5,992 nt of DNA from Caldimonas sp. Lineage in GTDB: Bacteria > Pseudomonadota > Gammaproteobacteria > Burkholderiales > Burkholderiaceae_C. Below are positions 1-5,992 of this stretch, one piece after another. A program made the translations under genes and the position numbers. The notes beneath the pieces are model-generated. The model saw nothing but the letters and a program-made list of their open reading frames with translations. It was not told where the DNA came from and ran no database searches. Numbering within the stretch: position 1 is the first letter of the stretch; every line of letters starts with the position of its first letter. The stretch is from assembly GCA_030150305.1 (NCBI GenBank), contig JASLGD010000174.1, positions 1 to 5,992 of the forward strand, in the 5' to 3' direction.

Positions 1-1054
1 TCACTTCCCGCTCTCCGAGCGCGTCGTCCTCGACAACGAGCGCTGCATCGTCTGCTCGCGGTGCGTCCGCTTCACGCGCGAGATCTCGAAGTCGGATTCG
101 CTCGGCATCGTCCACCGCGGCGACCACTCGCTCGTGCGCGCGAGCGAGGACGGCGCCTTCGAGCGCGACCCGTACTCCGACAACGTGATCGACATCTGTC
201 CGGTCGGCGCACTCCTGTCGCGGCCGTTCCTGCACCAGGCGCGCGTCTGGTACCTCGAGCCGACGCCCTCGGTCTGCCCCGGGTGCGAGCGCGGCTGCAC
301 GGTCCACATCTGGCACCGCAAGCGCGAGTGGAAGCTGAACCGGCTCGACGCCAAGCTGAACGACCGGATCGAGCGCGTCACGCCGCTCGAGAACCCCGCG
401 GTCAACGGGCCGTGGATCTGCAACAAGGGGCGCGACCTGGCGCAGCTGTTCGGTCGCCCGCGCGCGCTCGCGCCGCTCGTCGCCGGTCGCGAGGTCGCGC
501 TCGACGCCGCCGTCGACGCGGCGCGCGCGCTGATCGCGGCGGCGCGTCACCCGGTGGCGCTCGTCTCGAGCTGGGCGTCGAACGAGGAGCTCGCTGCGTT
601 CGACCGCACGCTCGCTTCGCGCTTCACGTGCCGCGTCAAGACCGACTGGCTGCCGCAGCCCGGCGAGCGGGTCGAGGACGACGTCCTCATCAAGGCCGAC
701 AAGAACCCGAACCGCGCCGGGGCGATCGCGCGCTACCCCGGAACGGCGTTCGACGGCCCCGAGGCGTTCCCGTCGGGCTGCGACCTCGTGCTCGTCTGGG
801 GCGAAGGATGCCGCGCCGATGCGCTGCCGCCCGGAGCGCGCGTCGTCCGCGTCGACGCGTGGCTGCATCCCGACAACGGCCGCGCCGACGTCTTCCTGCC
901 GATCAGCGTCCAGACCGAGCGCAGCGGCCATTACACCAACTTCACCGGCGTTGTGAGCCGCTTCGAGGCGTGCTTCGCGAAGCCCGCCGGCGTCGTCGAC
1001 GCCGAGGCGCTGTTCGCGCTGCTCGCGGCGCCCGCGATGGCGGAAGCGACATGA
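1..1054 (+). CDS. nuoG: NADH-quinone oxidoreductase subunit G, C-terminal part (5' end outside window)
   Basis: Complex I peripheral-arm subunit that carries iron-sulfur clusters passing electrons from the NADH site toward NuoI. The reading frame is open from base 2 to a TGA at 1052-1054 and gives 350 visible residues. Seen: an N4-type ligand set C15, C18, C21 (CIVCSRC) and C66 (DICPVGAL), then an N7-type set C92, C95, C99 and C140 (fragment numbering). The N1b and N5 ligands should be upstream, outside the window. The N7-type set has 40 residues between its last two cysteines, more than the roughly 27 known in Escherichia and Thermus. Only about 210 residues follow C140, forming a reduced molybdopterin-oxidoreductase-like region that ends with typical NuoG sequence (DVFLPISVQTERSGHYTNFTG). 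Inferred full length is about 490-520 residues, against about 780-910 in Thermus and E. coli, so this is a short-form NuoG. The GTG at 134 is internal and not the start. The stop overlaps the nuoH start. Confidence 0.93.
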   Translation, partial: HFPLSERVVLDNERCIVCSRCVRFTREISKSDSLGIVHRGDHSLVRASEDGAFERDPYSDNVIDICPVGALLSRPFLHQARVWYLEPTPSVCPGCERGCTVHIWHRKREWKLNRLDAKLNDRIERVTPLENPAVNGPWICNKGRDLAQLFGRPRALAPLVAGREVALDAAVDAARALIAAARHPVALVSSWASNEELAAFDRTLASRFTCRVKTDWLPQPGERVEDDVLIKADKNPNRAGAIARYPGTAFDGPEAFPSGCDLVLVWGEGCRADALPPGARVVRVDAWLHPDNGRADVFLPISVQTERSGHYTNFTGVVSRFEACFAKPAGVVDAEALFALLAAPAMAEAT

Positions 1055-2199
1055 CGCAGGACCTCGTCGTCGCGCTCGTCTTCATCGTCTACGCGATGGG
1101 CGCGCTGATCACGTTCGGCACGCTCCTGACGTGGGTCGAGCGCAAGCAGGCGGCGGTGATGTCGGACCGGATCGGCGCCAACCGCGCCTACGTCCGCATT
1201 CCGTTCACTGGAGTGAAGCTCGTCTGGTGGGGCCTCTTCCACGGCGTTGCCGACGGCATCAAGATGCTCCTGAAGGAGAACTTCACGCCGCAGAGCTACG
1301 ACCGCTTCGCCTACGCGATCGCGCCGTGGGTCGTCTTCACGCCGGTGCTGCTCGTCTTCGCGGTCGTCCCGTTCGGCGGCACGCTCGAGCCCGCGAGGCT
1401 CGTGCCCGCGCTCGCCGACTGGTTCGGCCAGCGCACGTATCCGATGCAGATCGCCCGCCTCGACGCCGGGCTGCTGATCGTGTTCGCGTTCAGCGGCCTG
1501 ACGGTGATCGGCGCGATGCTCGCCGGCTGGTCGTCGGCCAACAAGTTCTCGCTGCTCGGCGCGCTGCGCGCCGGCTCGCAGATGATCTCGTACGAGCTCG
1601 TCATGGGACTGACGGTGCTCGGCCTGGTGATGACGTGGGGCACGGTCGACCTCGGCGCCATCGTGCAGCGCCAGTCCGGGACGCTGCTCGGCGCATTGCC
1701 GGCGTGGGGCGTCGTCTACCAGCCGCTCGGCGCGATCCTCTTCCTCACCGCCGCGATCGCCGAGAACAAGCGCATCCCGTTCGACCTGCCCGAGGCCGAG
1801 TCGGAGCTCATCGCCGGCTACTACACCGAGTACACGTCGATGAAGATGGGCCTCTTCATGTTAGCAGAGTGCATCGAGCTCGCGATCATCGGCGCGCTCT
1901 TCACGACGCTCTTCCTCGGCGGCTACAACCTGCCGTACATGAGCGACGCCGGCTTCGCGTTTCCGTGGGGAGCGACGGTCGCGCTGCCGCACGTCGCCGT
2001 CGTCGTGATCCAGCTCGTCACCTTCCTCGCCAAGGTGATGCTCGTCTGCAGCTTCCAGATCCTGATCCGCTGGTCGCTGCCGCGCTTCCGCTACGACCAG
2101 GTGCTCAGCTTCGCGTGGAAGTTCATGCTGCCGGTCGCGCTCGCCAACCTGACGCTCACCGCGGTCGTCCTCTGGTCGCACCTCAAGGGGCCGGTGTGA
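1051..2199 (+). CDS. nuoH: NADH-quinone oxidoreductase subunit H (membrane, quinone-site subunit)
   Basis: Integral membrane subunit at the junction of the two complex I arms. It forms much of the quinone cavity and the first part of the proton path. The product is 382 residues, longer than the E. coli protein (about 325) but within the family range. Family signatures in order: TWVERKQAAVMSDRIGANRA (about residues 27-46), KMLLKENFTP (71-80), GWSSANKFSLLGALR (159-173), SQMISYE (176-182) and AENKRIPFDLPEAESE (237-252), followed by GYYTEYTSMKMGLF (256-269). The glutamate-rich loop with E248, E250 and E252 is the conserved acidic loop facing the quinone site, and E182 lies in the conserved SYE motif. 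About eight hydrophobic segments are visible. The ATG at 1051 was chosen because it begins directly before the first membrane segment and overlaps the nuoG stop as ATGA; the upstream GGAAG at 1042-1046 is a modest ribosome-binding site. Residue L271 uses the only in-frame TTA codon in the window. Confidence 0.97.
   Translation: MTQDLVVALVFIVYAMGALITFGTLLTWVERKQAAVMSDRIGANRAYVRIPFTGVKLVWWGLFHGVADGIKMLLKENFTPQSYDRFAYAIAPWVVFTPVLLVFAVVPFGGTLEPARLVPALADWFGQRTYPMQIARLDAGLLIVFAFSGLTVIGAMLAGWSSANKFSLLGALRAGSQMISYELVMGLTVLGLVMTWGTVDLGAIVQRQSGTLLGALPAWGVVYQPLGAILFLTAAIAENKRIPFDLPEAESELIAGYYTEYTSMKMGLFMLAECIELAIIGALFTTLFLGGYNLPYMSDAGFAFPWGATVALPHVAVVVIQLVTFLAKVMLVCSFQILIRWSLPRFRYDQVLSFAWKFMLPVALANLTLTAVVLWSHLKGPV
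2185..2190 (+). promoter_or_regulatory. Ribosome-binding site of nuoI
   Basis: AAGGGG lies inside the last codons of nuoH, five bases before the GTG at 2196. It supports that GTG as the nuoI start rather than the later in-frame GTG at 2214. The match to the anti-Shine-Dalgarno sequence is seen; its use is inferred. Confidence 0.7.
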
Positions 2200-2777
2200 A
2201 GGTCGACTCGAAGGTGGTCTACGAGCGCAAGCGCTACTGGAACGCGCCGACGCTGACGCTCTGGGAGCGCTCGTACCTGCCCGAGATCGTCCGCGGCCTG
2301 CTCGTCACGAGCGGCGTCTTCCTGCGCAACATGGGCCGCTGGATCACCGGCAGGAAGGGTGCGCTGACGACCTACTACCCGGAGGAGCAGCGCGCCGACT
2401 TCGCGCCGATCAACCGCGGCAAGCACGTCCTGACGCAACGCCCCGACGGCCGCCCGCAGTGCATCGCGTGCAACATGTGCGCGACCGTCTGCCCGGCCAA
2501 GGTGATCGAGATCGAGGCCGGCTTCGACCCCGAAGACGTCGCGCACCCGAAGTTTCCGGTCCGCTTCGAGATCGACTACTCGCGCTGCGTCTTCTGCGGC
2601 CTGTGCGTCGAGGCGTGCCCCGAGGACGCGATCCGGATGGCGCGCGAGATCCCATCGCTGCCGTCGGCAAACCGCCACGAGATGTGGCTCGGCCTCGACG
2701 AGCTGCTGACGTGGAACCCGCAGCGCGACGTCGCCAAGCCGTACCCGCCGGGCCCGACCGCGAGGAGGACGCCGTGA
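2196..2777 (+). CDS. nuoI: NADH-quinone oxidoreductase subunit I (two 4Fe-4S clusters, N6a/N6b)
   Basis: Peripheral-arm ferredoxin-like subunit that relays electrons through two 4Fe-4S clusters toward the terminal cluster next to quinone. The product is 193 residues, a normal NuoI size. Two complete C-x2-C-x2-C-x3-C-P motifs are visible: C89, C92, C95, C99 (CIACNMCATVCPA) and C131, C134, C137, C141 (CVFCGLCVEACPEDAIRMA), separated by about 30 residues. All eight ligands are intact. The N-terminal 50 residues contain the semi-hydrophobic segment YLPEIVRGLLVTSGVFLRNM, which fits docking on the membrane arm beside NuoH. It is followed by the family-typical TTYYPEEQR and INRGKHVLTQRPDGRPQC stretches. 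The tail after about residue 150 is proline-rich and less conserved. The start is GTG, overlapping the nuoH TGA as GTGA, with AAGGGG five bases upstream. The stop overlaps the nuoJ start in the same way. Confidence 0.96.
   Translation: MKVDSKVVYERKRYWNAPTLTLWERSYLPEIVRGLLVTSGVFLRNMGRWITGRKGALTTYYPEEQRADFAPINRGKHVLTQRPDGRPQCIACNMCATVCPAKVIEIEAGFDPEDVAHPKFPVRFEIDYSRCVFCGLCVEACPEDAIRMAREIPSLPSANRHEMWLGLDELLTWNPQRDVAKPYPPGPTARRTP
2762..2769 (+). promoter_or_regulatory. Ribosome-binding site of nuoJ
   Basis: GAGGAGGA, a strong Shine-Dalgarno match inside the final codons of nuoI, ends four bases before the GTG at 2774. The in-frame ATG at 2783 would be 13 bases away, so spacing favours the GTG start. 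Confidence 0.75.
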
Positions 2778-3313
2778 CGACGATGATCGACAGCCTGCTG
2801 CAGCAGCTCGACACCCTGCTCCTCGTCGTCTGCGCGCTCGGCGCGCTCGCCGCCGCGGCGACGATGCTCGTCGTCCGCGAGCCGATGCGCGTCGCCATGG
2901 CGCTCGTGACCTCGATGATCCTGCTCGGCGGCATCTACGGCCTGCTCGGCGTCCACTTCGTCGCCGCGTTCCAGGTCCTGATCTACGTCGGCGCGGTGAT
3001 GGTGTTCATCGTCTACGCGATCATGCTGCTCGAGCGCCGCGAGGCGACGGTGCGGCGCTACTCGCCGCTCTTCGTCCCGGGGATCGTGGGGCTCGTCGTC
3101 CTGCTCGGCGCGATCGTCGCGAGCGTCTGGAAGCCGCTGCCGTCGCCGGTGCGCGAGCTCGGCGACGTGTCGTTCGGCATCGCCGCGTTCTCGGTCGCGT
3201 TCCTGACCGAGTACTGGCTGCTGTTCGAGCTCACCTCGGTGCTCCTCGTCGCCGCGGTCGTCGCCGCCGTCGCGGTGCTCGGCGTCGGACGCAAGGAGGC
3301 TCGCCGTGGATAG
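2774..3313 (+). CDS. nuoJ: NADH-quinone oxidoreductase subunit J (membrane)
   Basis: Small membrane-arm subunit between NuoH and NuoK, part of the link carrying conformational or charge coupling from the quinone site to the antiporter-like subunits. The product is 179 residues, usual for NuoJ. Five hydrophobic segments are visible at about residues 15-33, 38-58, 62-86, 98-118 and 149-170. The third contains the family signature FVAAFQVLIYVGAVMVFIVY followed by AIMLL; this helix carries the pi-bulge that changes between states in solved complex I structures. The fifth begins with the typical YWLLFELTSVLLVAA. The tail is short and basic (GRKEARRG). The start is GTG at 2774, overlapping the nuoI stop by four bases; an alternative ATG at 2783 would remove only three residues. 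The 3' end overlaps nuoK by eight bases. Primary sequence is poorly conserved in NuoJ generally, but position and signatures make the call secure. Confidence 0.95.
   Translation: MTTMIDSLLQQLDTLLLVVCALGALAAAATMLVVREPMRVAMALVTSMILLGGIYGLLGVHFVAAFQVLIYVGAVMVFIVYAIMLLERREATVRRYSPLFVPGIVGLVVLLGAIVASVWKPLPSPVRELGDVSFGIAAFSVAFLTEYWLLFELTSVLLVAAVVAAVAVLGVGRKEARRG
3293..3299 (+). promoter_or_regulatory. Ribosome-binding site of nuoK
   Basis: AAGGAGG, a near-ideal Shine-Dalgarno sequence inside the last codons of nuoJ, lies six bases before the GTG at 3306. It settles the nuoK start and the eight-base overlap. Confidence 0.8.
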
Positions 3314-3608
3314 GACCCAGCTCCTGATCGGCGTCGCGGTCGCGCTGTTCTCGATCGGGCTCGTCGGCGTCGTCGTCCGCCGCAATATGCTCGTCATGCT
3401 GATGTGCATGGAGCTGATGCTGAACGGCGTCAACCTGAGCCTGATCACGTTCGCGCAGCAGACCGCGACGACCATCGGCGCCGTCGTCGTCTTCCTCGTC
3501 TTCGTCGTCGCGACGGTCGAGATCGCGCTCGCGATCCCGATCGTGCTGCTGCTCGTGCGCGACAAGCACACGCTCGACATCGGCGCCTACAGCGAGCTGA
3601 AGGGATAG
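3306..3608 (+). CDS. nuoK: NADH-quinone oxidoreductase subunit K (membrane, MrpC-like)
   Basis: Small membrane-arm subunit of three helices, homologous to MrpC of Mrp antiporters, lying between NuoJ and the antiporter-like chain. The product is exactly 100 residues, the same size as E. coli NuoK. Helices run at about residues 5-24, 28-49 and 57-84. The two membrane-buried glutamates known to be needed for proton pumping in E. coli (E36 and E72) are present at the same numbers: E36 in MCMELMLNGVNL and E72 in VVATVEIALAIPI. The RRN motif at 25-27 precedes the second helix as expected. The C-terminus IGAYSELKG resembles the usual family ending. The start is GTG at 3306, overlapping the nuoJ TAG; the stop TAG is two bases before the nuoL ATG. 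Nothing indicates loss of function. Confidence 0.97.
   Translation: MDRTQLLIGVAVALFSIGLVGVVVRRNMLVMLMCMELMLNGVNLSLITFAQQTATTIGAVVVFLVFVVATVEIALAIPIVLLLVRDKHTLDIGAYSELKG
3600..3605 (+). promoter_or_regulatory. Ribosome-binding site of nuoL
   Basis: AAGGGA formed by the last codons of nuoK, five bases upstream of the ATG at 3611. It supports this ATG as the nuoL start. Confidence 0.7.
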
Positions 3609-3610
3609 CG

Positions 3611-5497
3611 ATGCTCACCCTGATCGTCGTCCTGCCGCTGCTCGGCTTCCTCCTCAACGGCGTCCTCGCGACCCGGCTCGGCGGCAACGTCGTCGGCAAG
3701 CGCTTCGTGACCGTCGTCGGCTGCGGGTTGCCGATCGCGTCGTTCGTGCTCGTCGTCGTGTCGTGCACGACGCTCGCCGCGGGCGGCTACGCGCCGCTCG
3801 TCGAGGTCGCCTACCGCTGGGCGCAGATCGGCGACGCGTCGTTCGAGGTCGCGTTCTTCTTCGACCGGCTCGCCGCCGTCATGGCGCTCGTCGTCACCGG
3901 CGTCGGCTCGGTCATCCACGTCTATTCGGTCGGCTACATGAAGGACGACTCGGCCTACGGGCGCTTCTTCGCGTACCTGAACCTGTTCCTCTTCTTCATG
4001 CTGCTGCTCGTCCTCGGGCGGTCGATGCTCGTCCTCTTCGTCGGCTGGGAGGGCGTCGGCCTGGCGTCGTACCTGCTGATCGGCTTCTGGTTCGACGACC
4101 TCGCCAACGCGCGCGCCGGCAAGAAGGCGTTCGTCACCAACCGGGTCGGCGACGCCGGCTTCCTGCTCGGCATGTTCCTGCTCTACACGACGTTCGGCAC
4201 GCTCGACATGGACCGCGTCAACGCGGCGTTCGGCGCCGGCGCCGCGCCCGCCGTGTCGGCGAGCCTCGTCGGGCTGCTCCTCTTCATCGGCGCGACCGGC
4301 AAGTCGGCGCAGATCCCGCTCCACGTCTGGCTGCCCGACGCGATGGCCGGCCCGACCCCGGTCTCGGCGCTGATCCACGCGGCGACGATGGTCACCGCGG
4401 GCGTCTACCTCGTGGCCCGCATGTCCGGCGTCTACGCGCACGCTCCCGAGGCGTCGGCGGTGATCGCCGTCGTCGGCGTCACGACCGCGTTCTTCGCGGC
4501 GACGATCGCGCTCGTCCAGACCGACATCAAGAAGGTCCTCGCGTATTCGACGATCTCGCAGCTCGGCTTCATGTTCCTCGCGCTCGGCGTCGGCGCCTAC
4601 GCGGTCGCGATCTTCCACGTCGTCACGCACGCGTTCTTCAAGGCGTGCCTCTTCCTCGGCGCCGGCAGCGTCATCCACGCGCTCGGCGGCGAGCAGGACG
4701 TTCGCAGGATGGGCGGCCTCGCGAAGAAGATCCCGCTCACCTTCTGGACCTTCGCGATCGCGACCGCGGCGATCGCCGGCCTGCCGCCGCTTGCCGGCTT
4801 CTTCTCGAAGGACGAGATCCTCTGGTTCGCGTTCGCGAGCGCGCGAGGCGGCACGCCGCTGCTCTGGATCGTCGCCACCGCGACGGCGCTCATGACCGCG
4901 TTCTACATGTTCCGCCTGCTCTGGCTGACGTTCCTCGGGCGCTCGCGGATGACCGCCGAGGTCGAGCACCACGTCCACGAGTCGCCGTGGTCGATGACCG
5001 GCGTCCTCGTCGTCCTCGCGCTGCTCTCGGCGATCGGCGGCTTCATCGCGGTGCCGCACTTCCTCGAGCCGCAGCTCGCCCTGCCGCCGGTGCACGAATC
5101 GCTGCACGCATTCGAGACGCCGCTCGTCGCCGTCGCGGTCGTCCTCGCGCTCGCCGGACTCGGCGCCGCGGCGTTCCTGTTCGGCGGTCCGCCCGGGCGC
5201 GTCGAGCGTCTGCGCGCGCGCTTCGCCCGCGTCCACCGCGTGCTCTCGGGCAAGTATTTCGTCGACGAGCTCTACGAGCGGCTGATCGGCAGGCCGCTGG
5301 TCTGGATCTCCGACCGCGTGTTCCTCCGCTTCGGCGACCGCGCGCTCCTCGACGGCACGCTCAACGGGATGGCCGCGCTCGGCCGCCGCAGCGGCGGGCT
5401 GCTCGCGCGCATCCAGACCGGAAGCCTCCACCTCTATGCCTGGCTCGTGCTCGCGGGAATCGCCGGCGCGCTGATCTGGAGCGCCCGCCATGGCTGA
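3611..5497 (+). CDS. nuoL: NADH-quinone oxidoreductase subunit L (distal antiporter-like proton pump)
   Basis: Antiporter-like membrane subunit at the far end of the membrane arm, with a long lateral helix running along the arm. The product is 628 residues (E. coli about 613), so complete. Proton-path residues known from E. coli have clear counterparts: E147 in FVGWEGVGLASY, D181 in NRVGDAGFLL, K231 in GATGKSAQIPLHVWLPDAM, H256 in ALIHAATMVTAG, H336 and H340 in FHVVTHAFFKACLF, and K400 in GFFSKDEI. About sixteen hydrophobic helices are visible, including ones near 463-485 and 505-525. The C-terminal part has the NuoL-specific lateral-helix region, with KYFVDELYERL at about 548-558 and IQTGSLHLYAW leading into a final helix at about 608-624. 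This separates it from NuoM and NuoN. The ATG is two bases after the nuoK stop; the 3' end overlaps nuoM by eight bases. Key residues match by position; proton pumping is inferred from the family. Confidence 0.98.
   Translation: MLTLIVVLPLLGFLLNGVLATRLGGNVVGKRFVTVVGCGLPIASFVLVVVSCTTLAAGGYAPLVEVAYRWAQIGDASFEVAFFFDRLAAVMALVVTGVGSVIHVYSVGYMKDDSAYGRFFAYLNLFLFFMLLLVLGRSMLVLFVGWEGVGLASYLLIGFWFDDLANARAGKKAFVTNRVGDAGFLLGMFLLYTTFGTLDMDRVNAAFGAGAAPAVSASLVGLLLFIGATGKSAQIPLHVWLPDAMAGPTPVSALIHAATMVTAGVYLVARMSGVYAHAPEASAVIAVVGVTTAFFAATIALVQTDIKKVLAYSTISQLGFMFLALGVGAYAVAIFHVVTHAFFKACLFLGAGSVIHALGGEQDVRRMGGLAKKIPLTFWTFAIATAAIAGLPPLAGFFSKDEILWFAFASARGGTPLLWIVATATALMTAFYMFRLLWLTFLGRSRMTAEVEHHVHESPWSMTGVLVVLALLSAIGGFIAVPHFLEPQLALPPVHESLHAFETPLVAVAVVLALAGLGAAAFLFGGPPGRVERLRARFARVHRVLSGKYFVDELYERLIGRPLVWISDRVFLRFGDRALLDGTLNGMAALGRRSGGLLARIQTGSLHLYAWLVLAGIAGALIWSARHG
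5478..5481 (+). promoter_or_regulatory. Ribosome-binding site of nuoM
   Basis: GGAG inside the penultimate codons of nuoL, eight bases before the ATG at 5490. It is a short match with good spacing and supports the eight-base nuoL/nuoM overlap. Confidence 0.55.
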
Positions 5498-5992
5498 AGC
5501 CGCGGTCCTCAACTGGGTGCTGTTCCTGCCGCTGGTCGGCGTCGCGGCGCTCGCGATCGTGCCCGCGAGCAACGAGCGGCTCGTGCGCGCGCTCTCGCTC
5601 GTCGTCATGGTCGTGCAGCTCGCGCTCACCGCGTGGCTCTATGCGCGGTTCGACGCGAGCGTCGGCGGGCTGCAGTTCGAGACGCGGTTGCCGTGGATCA
5701 CGGCCTGGGGCGTCTCGTACCAGATCGGCCTCGACGGCTACAACATCCTGCTCGTGCTGATGACGGCGTACCTCGGCCCGCTCGTCGTCGCCGGCGCGTT
5801 CACCGCGATCACGAAGGACGTCAAGCTCTTCTACGCGATGGTCTTCTTCGTCCAGTTCGCGATGCTCGGCACGTTCCTCGCCCAGGACCTGTTCCTCTTC
5901 TACGTCTTCTGGGAAACGATGCTGATCCCGATGTTCCTGCTGATCGGGATCTGGGGCGGCGAGCGGCGCATCTACGCGACGATCAAGTTCGT
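5490..5992 (+). CDS. nuoM: NADH-quinone oxidoreductase subunit M, N-terminal part (3' end outside window)
   Basis: Antiporter-like membrane subunit between NuoL and NuoN in the complex I membrane arm, with its own proton channel. The frame is open from the ATG at 5490 to the window end and gives 167 complete residues, about a third of a usual 480-540-residue NuoM. Visible family features are a first helix at about residues 6-25 (LNWVLFLPLVGVAALAIVP), a second at about 34-52, the NuoM signature LPWITAWGVSYQIGLDGYNI (67-86), a helix at about 87-107, another at about 112-130, and FYVFWETMLIPMFLLIGIWG (137-156). E142 in that last motif corresponds to the essential helix-5 glutamate (E144 in E. 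coli). A strong start is supported by GGAG upstream and by the overlap with the end of nuoL. The conserved lysines and the C-terminus lie beyond the window. Confidence 0.96.
   Translation, partial: MAEAAVLNWVLFLPLVGVAALAIVPASNERLVRALSLVVMVVQLALTAWLYARFDASVGGLQFETRLPWITAWGVSYQIGLDGYNILLVLMTAYLGPLVVAGAFTAITKDVKLFYAMVFFVQFAMLGTFLAQDLFLFYVFWETMLIPMFLLIGIWGGERRIYATIKF

Noticed and set aside
61..1050. + strand open frame upstream of and continuous with nuoH, which would make a fused 712-residue protein
   Set aside because: The upstream part is an arginine-rich shadow of nuoG. True NuoH homology begins at the ATG at 1051.
1131..2195. Upstream extension of the nuoI frame across nuoH
   Set aside because: Arginine-rich out-of-frame translation of nuoH. 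NuoI homology starts at the GTG at 2196, which has its own ribosome-binding site.
3479..3515. GTC/CTC-rich triplet runs resembling a short tandem repeat
   Set aside because: They are biased valine, leucine and phenylalanine codons in a NuoK membrane helix. Similar runs occur in all the membrane genes and show no fixed repeat unit.
2576..3580. Minus-strand open frame (about 334 codons) opposite nuoI, nuoJ and nuoK
   Set aside because: Same charged low-complexity composition, spanning three convincing + strand genes. No plausible start context or motif.
3587..5629. Very long minus-strand open frame (about 680 codons) opposite nuoL
   Set aside because: Its translation is a low-complexity run of D, E, R, H and A with no domain, exactly what the complement of GC-rich, valine- and leucine-rich membrane codons gives. 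The + strand carries an unmistakable complete nuoL.
3763..5760. Second long + strand frame (about 665 codons) overlapping nuoL and nuoM
   Set aside because: Arginine- and alanine-rich shadow of nuoL in another frame, without helices or motifs, and it runs across the nuoL/nuoM boundary.
3306..5992. Possibility that the antiporter-like genes belong to an Mrp antiporter or a membrane-bound hydrogenase
   Set aside because: The contiguous order G-H-I-J-K-L-M, NuoG iron-sulfur motifs, and the NuoL lateral-helix C-terminus point to complex I. No hydrogenase subunit motif was seen.
1..5992. Promoters, rho-independent terminators, tRNA genes, CRISPR arrays, insertion-sequence ends
   Set aside because: No non-coding gap is longer than two bases, and no hairpin followed by a T-run, repeat-spacer pattern, tRNA-like fold or terminal inverted repeat stood out on either strand.

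Overview
The window is a stretch of a bacterial nuo operon, which encodes the proton-pumping NADH:quinone oxidoreductase (respiratory complex I, NDH-1). All genes lie on the + strand in the standard order: nuoG (3' part only), nuoH, nuoI, nuoJ, nuoK, nuoL, nuoM (5' part only). The sequence is very GC-rich (about 70% by eye) and nearly every third codon position is G or C. This suggests a high-GC bacterium. Some motifs recall myxobacterial, acidobacterial or similar deep-branching lineages: AENKRIPFDLPEAESE in NuoH, CIACNMCATVCPA in NuoI, and a short NuoG. The phylum cannot be fixed from the sequence alone.

Layout: 1-1054 nuoG C-terminal part (electron-input arm, iron-sulfur ligands); 1051-2199 nuoH (membrane anchor, quinone-site subunit); 2196-2777 nuoI (two 4Fe-4S clusters leading to quinone); 2774-3313 nuoJ; 3306-3608 nuoK; 3611-5497 nuoL; 5490-5992 nuoM, cut by the window end. 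No non-coding stretch is longer than 2 bases. Five of the six junctions overlap by 4 or 8 bases and the sixth has a 2-base gap. Ribosome-binding sites therefore sit inside the 3' end of the preceding gene, as expected for one polycistronic message with coupled translation. No promoter, terminator, RNA gene, mobile element, CRISPR array or true repeat was seen.

Together the genes cover the end of the electron wire (NuoG N4 and N7-type ligands, NuoI N6a/N6b), the quinone-binding heel (NuoH), the connecting small membrane subunits (NuoJ, NuoK) and the antiporter-like pumps (NuoL, NuoM). The key charged residues expected for proton translocation are present in NuoK, NuoL and the visible part of NuoM. 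nuoE/F and the nuoG start should lie upstream, and the rest of nuoM and probably nuoN downstream.

This is ordinary core-metabolism DNA and I found no sign of an undescribed system. The most distinctive points are a compact NuoG with a widely spaced N7-type cysteine set, the very tight gene packing with three GTG starts, and one TTA codon in nuoH.
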